From Nocardioides sp. Soil805 (lineage in GTDB: Bacteria > Actinomycetota > Actinomycetes > Propionibacteriales > Nocardioidaceae): DNA of 64,000 nucleotides. The stretch spans positions 377,498-441,497 of the forward strand of contig NZ_LMSU01000001.1 of assembly GCF_001429625.1 (NCBI RefSeq), in the 5' to 3' direction. The notes beneath the pieces were generated by a model. It was not told the origin of the DNA, made no database searches, and was given only the letters and a program-made list of their open reading frames with translations. This document shows positions 24,758-33,851 of this stretch, piece after piece; the first letter of the stretch is position 1; every line of letters begins with the position of its first letter. The translations under genes were made by a program, and so were the position numbers.

Positions 24758-25953
24758 GGCGCCGCCCCAGGGACGAGCAGGGCGCGACCCTGGTGCTCGT
24801 CGCGCTGCTGGCGACCATCCTGCTCGTGCTGTCCGGGTTCACGATCGACCTGGGACAGGCCTACATGAGCAAGCGCAACCTGCAGAAGGCGGCGGACGCC
24901 GGCGCCCTCGCCGCGGCGCAGGTGCTGACGCAGTACCCGGGCACCTGCAACAACGTGATCTCCAACTCCGCCGCGATCACCCGGGCCCACGCCGCCGCGG
25001 ACGAGTACCGCCGGCTCAACCGCGAGACCTACCTGCCCGCGTCCGCGGAGACGGAGTTCAGGGTCCGCTGCGACCCGGCGCTGAGGGTGCTCGTCGTCGA
25101 GTACGGCGTCGAGGGCACCACCTCGTCCTCCTTCGGCCCGCTCGCCGGCAGCGGGAACACGATCCGGACCGATCGTCGGGCCGAGGCCACCGTCGACGTG
25201 GCACCCATCGCCACCCAGAACGTGCGCCCGCTGGCGCTGTGCTCGGCCGCCCTGGCGCCGCCGTACGTCGACCAGACCGGCGACTTCATCAGGATCTTCT
25301 ACCCCGAGAACGGCACCCGGTCCCCCGCCCAGTGCCCGAAGCCCAGGAGTGCCGGCAACTGGTGGACCCTCGACTGCCCGGAGGAGCGCGGCGGCGCCAC
25401 CACCGTGCTCGAGACGCAGATCAAGAACGGGTGCAGTGAGCCCGTCTCCGTGATCCCGGGACAGGCGGACGCCTCCACCCCGGGCACCCTCACCGTGGTG
25501 CTCGAGGACGCGTGCCCCTCGGCCCCCGTCGGGTCCGAGACGTGCATGAGCGGTGACCCCGGCAGCCTCGACTCCGGCCACATCGCCGAGTCGTGGAAGT
25601 ACCTCGTCGACAACTCGACCGAGAGCATCTTCCCGGTCTTCTGCGTGTCACCGCAGTGCTCCGACGACACCTCCAGCGGCACCGGCACCAACACCGTCTT
25701 TCCGGTCTACAAGCTGGTCTCCGCCGTCGTCTGCGGCTACCACTTCAGCGACCGGGAGAAGTACCACCGCACGACCGGGGCGTGTGCGGGCAACCCGTAC
25801 CTCGCGGCCGCGGACCCCGACGGGAGCAACGCCAACAACTACCTCGTCATCAAGCTGACGCAGGCGCGGACGAGCGGGTCCAACAGCGAGTCCGAGTGTG
25901 CGCTGGGTGCCGGTTGCGACGGCGGCCTGCGGCGCAGCCGACTGACCAGCTGA
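24754..25953 (+). CDS. tadG: TadG-like pilus-assembly protein
   Basis: This 399-residue protein has the TadG/TadE-like N-terminus (DEQGATLVLVALLATILLVLSGFTIDLGQAYMSKRNLQKAADAGALAAAQ). A large secreted domain with at least ten cysteines follows, which could form several disulfides. TadG proteins anchor or assemble Tad pili. Coupling to tadE by an ATGA overlap supports joint function. The C-terminus (GGLRRSRLTS) is basic with no further membrane segment. Confidence 0.82.
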   Translation: MRRRPRDEQGATLVLVALLATILLVLSGFTIDLGQAYMSKRNLQKAADAGALAAAQVLTQYPGTCNNVISNSAAITRAHAAADEYRRLNRETYLPASAETEFRVRCDPALRVLVVEYGVEGTTSSSFGPLAGSGNTIRTDRRAEATVDVAPIATQNVRPLALCSAALAPPYVDQTGDFIRIFYPENGTRSPAQCPKPRSAGNWWTLDCPEERGGATTVLETQIKNGCSEPVSVIPGQADASTPGTLTVVLEDACPSAPVGSETCMSGDPGSLDSGHIAESWKYLVDNSTESIFPVFCVSPQCSDDTSSGTGTNTVFPVYKLVSAVVCGYHFSDREKYHRTTGACAGNPYLAAADPDGSNANNYLVIKLTQARTSGSNSESECALGAGCDGGLRRSRLTS

Positions 25954-25969
25954 GGCAGCTCCGCCACCG

Positions 25970-26920
25970 TCAGCGTCGGGCCAGGTCGGCCGCACCGATG
26001 AGCCCGGCCTTGTTGCCGAGCTCGGCCAGCACGACCTCCGCCACCGGCCGGTGCCCCCGGCCGGTGAGCTGACGGCGGAAGGCCGTCCGGATCGGCTCGA
26101 CGAGCAGGTCGCCGGCCTCGCTGACCCCGCCGCCGATCGCGACCATGGCCGGGTCCAGCACGGCGGCGAGGGAGGCGATGCCCTCCCCCAGCCAGGTGCC
26201 GAGGTCGGCGAGCTGGTCGATCGCGAACGGGTCGCCGTCCTGCGCGGCCGCAGTGATCATCGGACCGTCGATGGCCGCCGGGTCGCCCCCGGCACGATCG
26301 ATCAGTCCGCGAGCGAGCAACGACGGCCCCTGGGCCGCCTCCCGCGTCGCGCGGACGAGCGCCGTGCCCGAGCCGTAGGACTCCAGGCAGCCACGGTTGC
26401 CGCAGCCGCACATGACGCCGCCCGGGACGACGCGCATGTGGCCGATCTCCGCGGCGACCCCGAAGGCACCGCGGTGCAGGTGGCCGTCCAGGACGATCCC
26501 ACCGCCGACGCCGGTGCCGACCGTCACGAGCAGGAAGTCGTCGACGTGCCGGCCCGCCCCGAACGCGAACTCGCCCCACGCCGCCGCGTTGGCGTCGTTC
26601 TCGACGACGACCGGGAGGTCCACGTGCTGCTCGAGCTCGGCCTTGAGGTCGATGTCGCGCCACGCCAGGTTGGGGGCGAAGTAGACGCGCGAGCGGGTGT
26701 TGTCGACGTAGCCCGCCGCGCCGACCCCGACACAGGTGACGTCGTGGCGCGAGCTGAGCTCGGTGACCAGGCCGGCGATGGCGCGCTCGATGGCCTCGAC
26801 GTCCTCCGCGGGGGACTCCACCTTGAGCTCCTCCAGGATGCGGCCGTCACCGTCCACGACACCGCCGGCGATCTTGGTGCCGCCGACGTCGATGCCGCAG
26901 GCCAGTCCGTTGCTGCTCAC
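25970..26920 (-). CDS. ROK family glucokinase
   Basis: This 316-residue kinase has DVGGTKIAGGVVD, ENDANAAAWGE, VTVGTGVGGGIVLDG and the zinc site CGCGNRGCLES. It matches actinobacterial ROK glucokinases, which feed glucose into glycolysis. The GTG has GGAGGACTC upstream. Its start overlaps the end of the Cys-containing hypothetical gene (26917-26920), so it is the last gene of an ArsA-hypothetical-ROK operon. Confidence 0.9.
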   Translation of the reverse strand: MSSNGLACGIDVGGTKIAGGVVDGDGRILEELKVESPAEDVEAIERAIAGLVTELSSRHDVTCVGVGAAGYVDNTRSRVYFAPNLAWRDIDLKAELEQHVDLPVVVENDANAAAWGEFAFGAGRHVDDFLLVTVGTGVGGGIVLDGHLHRGAFGVAAEIGHMRVVPGGVMCGCGNRGCLESYGSGTALVRATREAAQGPSLLARGLIDRAGGDPAAIDGPMITAAAQDGDPFAIDQLADLGTWLGEGIASLAAVLDPAMVAIGGGVSEAGDLLVEPIRTAFRRQLTGRGHRPVAEVVLAELGNKAGLIGAADLARR

Positions 26921-27384
26921 GAGTCCTCCTCGGGCCAGTCCTCGTCGAGGACGATCTTCTGCACAGGGTCGGTACGACGCCCGCTGCTGCGCCGCGGGTG
27001 GGCGTCCGGCTCGGCGTCCGGACCGCTCCCGGGGTCGGGGGCGACCGTCGCGAGCACGCCGGCCGCGGCCTGCACCAGCGAGGAGGCTGCCACGGCCAGG
27101 TGCGCCTTCACCTCGGGGCTCAGCTGACGGACCGCGTGCACGGTCCGGCAGATCGGGCACACGGTGCACTCGGGGGCCCCGGTGTCGAGGTGCTCGCCGA
27201 CCTGGTGGGCCGCGCCGGCGACCTGGTCCACCAGGTGGTCGGCGAGGCCGCTGGTCCCGTGGGCGGCATCGGCGCCGTGCTCGCGGGCCCAGCCGGACAG
27301 GGCGCCGAGCAGCTTGGCCGTCTCCTCGGCAAGGCTGCCGACCTCGGGGTCCGGAGCGCCGTCGTCACCGTGTGGGCGTGTCAC
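26917..27384 (-). CDS. Small conserved protein with CxxC, unknown function
   Basis: This 155-residue protein has a helical middle part and a CTVCPICRTVHAVRQLSPEVKAHL motif at about 75-98, which could bind a metal or act in thiol chemistry. An acidic C-terminus (VLDEDWPEEDS) follows. It is sandwiched with 4-nt overlaps between an ArsA-type ATPase and a ROK kinase. I cannot name a function. Confidence 0.7.
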   Translation of the reverse strand: MTRPHGDDGAPDPEVGSLAEETAKLLGALSGWAREHGADAAHGTSGLADHLVDQVAGAAHQVGEHLDTGAPECTVCPICRTVHAVRQLSPEVKAHLAVAASSLVQAAAGVLATVAPDPGSGPDAEPDAHPRRSSGRRTDPVQKIVLDEDWPEEDS

Positions 27385-28550
27385 GCGGTCTCCTCCTCGA
27401 ACCTCACCTGCAGCACCCCGTCCTGCACGCGGGCTGCGGCGACCCGATGGCGGGCCAGCCCCGGCGGGAGGGTCAGGAGGCGACGATACGACCCCACCGT
27501 CACCACCAGCTCGTCGCCGTGGCGCGCGAGGTCGACGTCGTCCAGCGACGCGTGCGGCAGGCTCAGCCCGAGCACCGGCCCGGCGGCCGTCCGACTCACC
27601 GTGAACGGGCCACGGCCGGCGGGTACGGCGAGCGGGTCGGACCCGTCGTACACCTCGTCGGCGAGCTCCCGCAGGGCGTCGACGCCCATCGGCTCTCCCG
27701 CCCGGTAGAGGGAGCGCCACAGCGGCACTCCGGCGAACGACTCCCTCACCTCGGCCAGCACCGACCGCTGCGCGCGGACCCATCCCGCCCGCCACTCGTC
27801 GGCCTCGGCGTCCGGGAAGATGCGGTTGACCACCACTCCGTCGACGCGGTAGCCGAAGAGCGACAGCATCGTGAGCGACCTCCGGGCCTCGGCCAGCACG
27901 ACGGACTCCGGGGTCAGCACCACCCGGACGCTGGACTCCGGACCGGTGAGCAGTGCGTGGACCTCGTCGAGCTCGTCGTGGAGGCGCTGGAGCGCGTCGA
28001 AGACGGTGTCCGTGGGCATCGGGACCCCCGCGGCCCGGCTCAGGACCGGACGCAGCGCCTTGACGATGCGTCGCTCCACGGGGAAGACGCGCTCCATGTA
28101 CCACCCGAGCGCCTCCGGGAGCGCGAGCAGCCGCAGCGTCTCGGCGGTCGGTGCGCAGTCGACGACGATGACGTCCCACTCCCCCGACAGCGCGTGCACC
28201 CGCAGCTCCAGCAGGGCGAGGACCTCCTCGGCGCCGGGGAGGACGGCGAGCTCCTCGGCAGCGACCCGGTCCACGCCCGCGACGTCGAGCACGCTCAGGA
28301 GGTAGCCCTGGATCTCCGCCCAGGACTGCTCGAAGCGCAGCTGGGCGTCGACCTGCTGCACGTGCAGGCCGGGCGCCACCCGGGTGGGCTCGGCACCGAC
28401 CTCGACGCCGAAGGCGTCGGCCAGCGAGTGCGCGGCGTCCGTGGACAGCACGAGCGTGCGCAGGCCGCGAGCGGCGGCGAGGGCCGCCGTGCCCGCCGCG
28501 ACGGTCGACTTGCCGACGCCGCCCTTGCCGGTGAAGAGGAGGATGCGCAC
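27381..28550 (-). CDS. ArsA-type ATPase with HSP20-like C-terminal domain
   Basis: This 389-residue ATPase has an N-terminal deviant Walker A (GKGGVGKST at 8-16), LVLSTDAAHSLADAF and a VDCAPTAETLRLL switch region. The last 70 residues form the small HSP20-like domain seen in actinobacterial ArsA-like proteins. No arsenite-binding cysteine cluster is obvious, and no arsB is nearby, so tail-anchored-protein or other chaperone functions are possible. The SRPBCC gene lies just upstream, as in the equivalent mycobacterial region. Confidence 0.85.
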   Translation of the reverse strand: MRILLFTGKGGVGKSTVAAGTAALAAARGLRTLVLSTDAAHSLADAFGVEVGAEPTRVAPGLHVQQVDAQLRFEQSWAEIQGYLLSVLDVAGVDRVAAEELAVLPGAEEVLALLELRVHALSGEWDVIVVDCAPTAETLRLLALPEALGWYMERVFPVERRIVKALRPVLSRAAGVPMPTDTVFDALQRLHDELDEVHALLTGPESSVRVVLTPESVVLAEARRSLTMLSLFGYRVDGVVVNRIFPDAEADEWRAGWVRAQRSVLAEVRESFAGVPLWRSLYRAGEPMGVDALRELADEVYDGSDPLAVPAGRGPFTVSRTAAGPVLGLSLPHASLDDVDLARHGDELVVTVGSYRRLLTLPPGLARHRVAAARVQDGVLQVRFEEETA

Positions 28551-28591
28551 CGTGGGAGATCGAGGCCGTGGAGGACGAGGTCGGGGCGCGC

Positions 28592-29035
28592 TCAGTGCGT
28601 CTCGACGCGCTTCTTCAGCCCCTTGAGGGCGGTGTCGATGAGGATCTTCTCGCCCTTGCGCTTGAGCATGCCGATGAGCGGGATGGACACGTCCAGGGCG
28701 AGTCGGTAGGTCACCTCGGTCGCCCCGTTGCCCAGGTCGCGCAGCTCGTAGGCACCGTCGAGCGCCTTGAGCATCTTGCCCTCGACGAGGGTCCAGGTGA
28801 CCTCGCGGTCGCCGTCCCAGTCGTAGGCGAGGGTGTACTCGTCCTTGATGGGCGAGACGTCGAGCTCGAAGTAGACCTGCTCGGCCCGGTCACCGCCGAG
28901 CGCGTCGGGCTCCACCACGCGCGCCGTCTTCACGCCCTTGGCCCAGGAGGGATAGGACTCGAAGTCCGCGATCACCGCCATGACCTGCGCCGGGGGTGCA
29001 TCGATGACGATCGACGAAGTGGTCTGCTCGGCCAT
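28592..29035 (-). CDS. SRPBCC family (polyketide cyclase/START-like) protein
   Basis: This 147-residue single-domain protein has the helix-grip fold start SSIVIDAPPAQVMAVIADFESYPSWAKGV. It probably binds a lipid or other hydrophobic ligand in a deep cavity. The equivalent mycobacterial protein lies next to an ArsA-like gene, a pairing also found here. The ATG has TAGGTT 6 nt upstream. Confidence 0.85.
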   Translation of the reverse strand: MAEQTTSSIVIDAPPAQVMAVIADFESYPSWAKGVKTARVVEPDALGGDRAEQVYFELDVSPIKDEYTLAYDWDGDREVTWTLVEGKMLKALDGAYELRDLGNGATEVTYRLALDVSIPLIGMLKRKGEKILIDTALKGLKKRVETH

Positions 29036-29041
29036 GTGCGC

Positions 29042-29047
29042 AACCTA
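29042..29047 (-). promoter_or_regulatory. -10 element of the SRPBCC gene
   Basis: The minus strand reads TAGGTT, 6 nt, ATG. Confidence 0.6.
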
Positions 29048-29137
29048 CCGGACGCCGGAGTGCCCAGAAACGCCTCCGACGCTCCGCTCGCGCCACTACC
29101 GTTCCTCGCGAGCCACCCCGCCACGAGGAGACCGACC

Positions 29138-29800
29138 ATGGACCACGCCCCGGCGCCCCAGGACACCCGGCGCATCGACGTGGGACGGGTCGTCGCCGTG
29201 ACGCTGTTCACGTTGCTGCTGACCCTCAACGTCCTGCGCCTCACGAGCGGGGAGCCGTTCGGCCACGCGTTCATGATGGTCAACACCGGACTCGCCCTGG
29301 TCTTCTACCTCCTGCTCATCGCGGCCTACCTCCGGCGGGCGCCCAGCTCCCGGACCGACATGCGCTGGAGCTCCTGGCTGGTGGCGCTCCTGGGCACGTG
29401 CGCCCCGTTCGCGATCCCGCTGGTCTCCCAGGGCCCCCGCGAGGGAGGTCCCCTCGCCCTGGTGGCTGCCGTGGTGCTCGGCCTGGGTCTCGTGGCCATG
29501 CTCTGGGCGCTCGGCTCGCTCGGCACCAACATCAGCGTCGTCCCGCAGGCACGCAAGGTCGTCAGCCACGGTCCCTACGCACGCGTCCGTCACCCGCTCT
29601 ACGCCGCCGAGCTCGTCAACGTGCTGGGCCTGTGCCTGGCCGCGACCGGTCCAGGACCCTGGGTCGTCATGGTGGCGCTCGTCACCTTCCAGGTCGTGCG
29701 CGCGCGGCGGGAGGAGGAGCTGCTGTCGCGCGAGCTGCCCGGGTACGCCGACTACAAGAGCCGCACCCCTATGCTCGTCCCGGCACTCGGCCGCAGCTAG
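29138..29800 (+). CDS. Isoprenylcysteine methyltransferase-like membrane protein
   Basis: This 220-residue protein has about five transmembrane helices and a C-terminal SHGPYARVRHPLYAAEL motif. That motif, with the late REEELLSRELPGYADYKSRTP, marks the ICMT/phospholipid methyltransferase family. It may methylate a lipid or prenyl group using SAM. CACGAGGAG precedes the ATG. FadD15 starts 11 nt downstream and probably shares its transcript. Confidence 0.8.
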   Translation: MDHAPAPQDTRRIDVGRVVAVTLFTLLLTLNVLRLTSGEPFGHAFMMVNTGLALVFYLLLIAAYLRRAPSSRTDMRWSSWLVALLGTCAPFAIPLVSQGPREGGPLALVAAVVLGLGLVAMLWALGSLGTNISVVPQARKVVSHGPYARVRHPLYAAELVNVLGLCLAATGPGPWVVMVALVTFQVVRARREEELLSRELPGYADYKSRTPMLVPALGRS

Positions 29801-29810
29801 GAGGTTCCCC

Positions 29811-31607
29811 GTGCGTGAGTTCTCCACGCCCCTGACCATCGAGATCCCCGCGACGGGCAACCTCACCGACGACGTCGTCACCAACGCCCGGCAGGCTCCC
29901 GACGCCGTGGTCTTCAGCCGCAAGGTCGACGGCGCGTGGAGCGACGTCACCGCTGCACAGTTCCTCGCCGAGGTGAGCGCCGTCGCCAAGGGGCTGATGG
30001 CTTCCGGGATCGAGCCGGGCGACCGCGTGGCCCTGATCTCCAAGACACGGTACGAGTGGACGCTGCTCGACTACGCGATCTGGTTCGCCGGGGCCGCCAC
30101 CGTCCCCGTCTACGAGACCTCCTCCGCGGAGCAGGTCGCCTGGATCCTCACCGACTCGGGCGCCAAGGCGGTCGTCGCGGAGGGCAAGGAGCACCTGGCC
30201 CGCGTCAACGAGGCGCGCCAGGCGGGGGCCGGCACCGACCTCAACCACGTCTGGTCCATCGACGACAACGCCGTCGACGTGCTGGGCCGACTGGGCCAGG
30301 ACATCTCCGACGAGGCCCTGGAGGAGCGTCGTACGTCCGTGACGCCCCTCGACCTCGCGACGCTGATCTACACCAGCGGGACCACCGGCCGCCCCAAGGG
30401 CTGCATGCTCACGCACGGCAACTTCATGTTCGAGCTGGGGGTGGCGACCGACGAGCTGCACCACCTCTTCGACACCGACGGCGCCTCGACGCTGCTGTTC
30501 CTCCCGCTGGCGCACGTGTTCGCCCGGATCATCCAGGTCGGCGCGATCAAGAAGCGGGTCCGGGTCGGCCACAGCGCCGACATCAAGAACCTCCTGGGAG
30601 ACCTCGAGGTCTTCCAGCCCACCTTCATCCTGGCCGTGCCGCGGGTGTTCGAGAAGGTCTTCAACAGCGCCTCGCAGCGCGCCACGGCCGACGGCCGCGG
30701 CAAGATCTTCGACCGCGCCGCCGAGACCGCCATCACCTGGTCGAGGGCGCAGGACGGTGGCCGGGTGCCCCTGCGCGTCCGGGCCCAGCACGCGCTGTTC
30801 GACCGGCTGGTCTACGGCAAGCTGCGCACCGCCCTCGGCGGCAGCTGCCAGTACGCCGTGTCGGGCGGCGCGCCGCTCGGCGACCGGCTCGGTCACTTCT
30901 ACCGCGGCATCGGCGTGACCGTCCTCGAGGGCTACGGCCTCACCGAGACGACGGCCGCCCTCACGGTGAACCTTCCCGAGGCGCAGAAGATCGGGACCGT
31001 CGGGCGCCCCATCCCGGGCACGTCCGTGCGCGTCGCCGACGACGGCGAGCTGCTGTTCCGGGGAGGACAGGTCTTCGCCGGCTACTGGCGCAACGAGGAC
31101 GCCACCCACGAGGCGCTGACCCGCGACGGCTGGTTCCACACCGGCGACGTCGGCGAGGTCGACGACGAGGGCTTCGTCCGCATCACCGGGCGCAAGAAGG
31201 AGATCCTGGTGACCGCCGGCGGCAAGAACGTCGCTCCCGCGGTCCTGGAGGACCGGTTGCGCGCGCACGCCCTGATCGACCAGTGCATGGTCGTCGGGGA
31301 CGGCCAGCCCTTCATCGCCGCGCTCGTCACCATCGACCGGGAGTCCTTCCCGGCATGGGCCGAGGCCCACGGCAGGTCCGGGGCCCTCGAGGACCTCCTG
31401 GACGACCCCGAGCTCCACGCAGCCGTCGAGGCGGCCGTCGAGGACGCCAACAAGGCGGTGTCGAAGGCCGAGGCGATCCGCAAGTTCACCATCCTCCGCG
31501 AGGAGTGGACCGAGGAGGGCGGCCACCTCACGCCGAGCCTCAAGCTCAAGCGCAACGTGGTCATGCGCGAGTTCCGCGAAGACGTCGAGGCCCTCTACCT
31601 CAGCTGA
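29811..31607 (+). CDS. fadD15: Long-chain fatty-acid-CoA ligase
   Basis: This 598-residue enzyme adenylates fatty acids and forms acyl-CoA. It has the AMP-binding P-loop LIYTSGTTGRPKGCML, GYGLTETTAA, TGDVGEVDDEGFVRITGRKKE and a C-terminal lysine region. The length and the close match to FACL15-type sequences suggest FadD15. GGAGG lies 6 nt before the GTG. A short GGCGC/GCGCC hairpin just after the stop may end transcription ahead of the tad locus. Confidence 0.93.
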   Translation: MREFSTPLTIEIPATGNLTDDVVTNARQAPDAVVFSRKVDGAWSDVTAAQFLAEVSAVAKGLMASGIEPGDRVALISKTRYEWTLLDYAIWFAGAATVPVYETSSAEQVAWILTDSGAKAVVAEGKEHLARVNEARQAGAGTDLNHVWSIDDNAVDVLGRLGQDISDEALEERRTSVTPLDLATLIYTSGTTGRPKGCMLTHGNFMFELGVATDELHHLFDTDGASTLLFLPLAHVFARIIQVGAIKKRVRVGHSADIKNLLGDLEVFQPTFILAVPRVFEKVFNSASQRATADGRGKIFDRAAETAITWSRAQDGGRVPLRVRAQHALFDRLVYGKLRTALGGSCQYAVSGGAPLGDRLGHFYRGIGVTVLEGYGLTETTAALTVNLPEAQKIGTVGRPIPGTSVRVADDGELLFRGGQVFAGYWRNEDATHEALTRDGWFHTGDVGEVDDEGFVRITGRKKEILVTAGGKNVAPAVLEDRLRAHALIDQCMVVGDGQPFIAALVTIDRESFPAWAEAHGRSGALEDLLDDPELHAAVEAAVEDANKAVSKAEAIRKFTILREEWTEEGGHLTPSLKLKRNVVMREFREDVEALYLS

Positions 31608-31677
31608 GCCGGTTTCCGGGCGCTCCCACGCGCCGATCGCACGGAATCCCTCGTCCGGGCTACGCGACCACCAGGTC

Positions 31678-31694
31678 GACTAGTCACATCGGGT
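31678..31694 (+). promoter_or_regulatory. Tad-regulon motif before rcpC
   Basis: GACTAGTCACATCGGGT matches 15 of 17 bases of the copy at 47685. It begins with a palindrome (GACTAGTC). A TAGATT -10-like hexamer lies 62 nt downstream (31757-31762). Confidence 0.6.
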
Positions 31695-31856
31695 GGTGTC
31701 CGGGCCACCTCTGGGCTGTTTGTCCGGTTTAGCCCACGCGCCGGTCCCGGCCTGCCTAGATTCGCGCATCGGGAAGGGATCTGGGACCTCTCCCACAGGG
31801 CACCACACCTGAGCATCCCCAGAACCCCCGGTCACTGCTCTGCGAAGGATCGCCTC

Positions 31857-32633
31857 ATGGCCCGTCGTCCAGTCCTCCTCATCGTCGCCGTCCTGATCGC
31901 GCTGGTCGGGACATCGCTCATCGTCCTGTACGTCCAAGGCATCGACTCCCGCGCGACCGCGGGCCAGGAGCTCGTCGAGGTCCTGACCGCGACCGACACC
32001 ATCGATCCGGGCGAAGAGGTCTCCGTCGCGCAGGAGGCCGGCAAGTTCGAGAAGACCGAGGTCCGCCGCGAGGACCTGGTCGAGGGTGCGCTCACCTCGA
32101 CCAGCTCGATCGCCGACCTGGTCGCCATCAACACGATCTATCCGGGCGAGCAGGTCCTGGCCAAGAAGTTCGGCAACCTCGGTGCCGCCGAGAACCTGAT
32201 CATCCCGGACGACAAGATGGCCGTGTCGGTGGAGCTCACCGACTTCGAGCGCGTCGCCGGCTTCGTCAACCCCGGTGCCGAGGTCGCGGTGTTCGCCACC
32301 GCCCTCTCGCCGGTCCGGCTCACCCCGGACGGCAAGGAGGTCAAGCTCGGGAGCGTCACCCGGATCGTCCTGCCCCGGTCGCCGGTCATCGGTGTCGGCA
32401 CCACCAGCGTCACCTCCCGGACGACCAAGACCGAGGAGGGCGAGGAGACCGCGCAGGTCGCCCAGACGATCCTCACCCTGGCGGTGACCCAGGAGGAGGC
32501 CGAGAAGCTCATCCAGGCTGACCGCGGCGCCGACCTGACGTTCGCGCTCCTCACCGGTGACACCAAGACCGAGGACGGCCCCGGTGCCACGCCGGGCGAC
32601 ATCTTCCCCGAGACCTTCCGGAACCTGCCGTGA
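31857..32633 (+). CDS. cpaB: Flp pilus assembly protein RcpC/CpaB
   Basis: This 258-residue protein has an N-terminal membrane anchor (LLIVAVLIALVGTSLIVLYVQG) and a SAF-like domain (ATDTIDPGEEV, IYPGEQVLAKKF) followed by the RcpC region (MAVSVELTDFERVAGFVNPGAEVAVF). In Tad systems it acts in the cell envelope as a periplasmic or wall-side assembly factor. It heads the tad operon after a 249-nt gap that holds the shared motif. Its end overlaps cpaE by 4 nt. Confidence 0.88.
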   Translation: MARRPVLLIVAVLIALVGTSLIVLYVQGIDSRATAGQELVEVLTATDTIDPGEEVSVAQEAGKFEKTEVRREDLVEGALTSTSSIADLVAINTIYPGEQVLAKKFGNLGAAENLIIPDDKMAVSVELTDFERVAGFVNPGAEVAVFATALSPVRLTPDGKEVKLGSVTRIVLPRSPVIGVGTTSVTSRTTKTEEGEETAQVAQTILTLAVTQEEAEKLIQADRGADLTFALLTGDTKTEDGPGATPGDIFPETFRNLP

Positions 32634-33850
32634 CCACCATCCTCGAGCCCGACGTGGCGCAGCTCGGCATCATGAACGCGATGCTGCACGGCTCCACGGC
32701 CACGACGAGCATGGCCGAGCTCAAGGGGCACCTCGACGACAGCCCGCACGAGTTCGCCGTCGTCCTCGGCCCCTCGGTCCCCATCCACGAGGCCACGGAG
32801 TTCGCCCAGCACGCCCGCATCAACCGTCCCGACCTGGGGGTGATCCTGCTCCGTCACGGAGTGGACAGCGACACCCTCTCGGTCGCCCTGCGCAGCGGCA
32901 TGCGTGAGGTCGTCGAGGCCCGCGACCTTGCCGGTCTCACTACGGCCGTCCACCGGGCGCGCAGCGTGGCCAAGGAGATCTCGCAGGCCCTGGAGGAGGA
33001 CGCCAGGGCTGCCGCCGAGGCCGCGATCGCCGAGGCCGCGGCCGCCCGGGCCGCCGCCCAGGCCGCCGCGGACGCACCGCAGGCGCAGGTGATCACCGTC
33101 TTCTCCACCAAGGGAGGCGTGGGCAAGAGCCTGGTCGCCACCAACCTGGGCGTCGCGCTCAGCGATGCCGGCCAGCGCGTCTGCCTGGTGGACCTCGACG
33201 TCAACAGTGGCGACGTCGCGATCATGCTGCAGCTCACGCCCACCCGGACCATCAACGACCTCGTCGCCTTCAACGGCCAGATCGACCCGGACTCCCTGTC
33301 CACGATCCTCACCACCGCGTCCGACCGTCTCTCCCTGATGGCGGCCCCGGTCCGCCTCGACTCCCCCGACCACGCCGCCGCGACGGACGTCGGGCTCATG
33401 ATCGAGACCCTCAAGGGGATGTTCGACTTCATCGTCGTGGACACCTCCGGCGTCTTCGACGACCACGCGCTGACCGCCCTGGACCGGACCGACACGATCG
33501 TCCTGGTCGGCACCCTCGACATCCCGGCGCTCAAGGCCCTCAAGCTGGCGACCGGCACGCTCGACCTGCTGAACTTCGGTCGCGACAGCTGGAAGTTCGT
33601 CCTCAACCGGGCCGACGGCAAGGTCGGCCTGACCGTCGCCGAGTTCGAGTCCACCCTGGGGCTGAAGGCCGACGCCACCCTGGTGTCCAGCCGTGAGGTC
33701 CTGGCCGCGGTCAACCGTGGTGAGGCCCTCGTCAAGGCCTACCCGAGCCACGCGAACAGCAAGGCCATCGTCGAGTTCGCCAGGACGTTCACCCGCTCCG
33801 ACGCCGTGTCGGGCAAGAAGGGCGCCCGTCGTCGATTGAGGAAGGCATGA
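32630..33850 (+). CDS. cpaE: TadZ/CpaE-like pilus localisation ATPase
   Basis: This 406-residue protein has an N-terminal degenerate receiver-like domain (about 1-110) and an Ala/Glu-rich helical linker (about 115-145). A MinD/ParA-type ATPase follows (VFSTKGGVGKSLVATNLGVALSDAG, VDLDVNSGDVAIML, VVDTSGVFDDH). TadZ proteins place the pilus machine at the right cell position. It is flanked by cpaB and cpaF with almost no spacing. Confidence 0.9.
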   Translation: MTTILEPDVAQLGIMNAMLHGSTATTSMAELKGHLDDSPHEFAVVLGPSVPIHEATEFAQHARINRPDLGVILLRHGVDSDTLSVALRSGMREVVEARDLAGLTTAVHRARSVAKEISQALEEDARAAAEAAIAEAAAARAAAQAAADAPQAQVITVFSTKGGVGKSLVATNLGVALSDAGQRVCLVDLDVNSGDVAIMLQLTPTRTINDLVAFNGQIDPDSLSTILTTASDRLSLMAAPVRLDSPDHAAATDVGLMIETLKGMFDFIVVDTSGVFDDHALTALDRTDTIVLVGTLDIPALKALKLATGTLDLLNFGRDSWKFVLNRADGKVGLTVAEFESTLGLKADATLVSSREVLAAVNRGEALVKAYPSHANSKAIVEFARTFTRSDAVSGKKGARRRLRKA

Positions 33851-33851
33851 C

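Noticed and set aside
27381..28550. Arsenite efflux ATPase
   Set aside because: No arsB or arsR is nearby and no cysteine cluster is visible. The SRPBCC/ArsA context matches a general actinobacterial pair.
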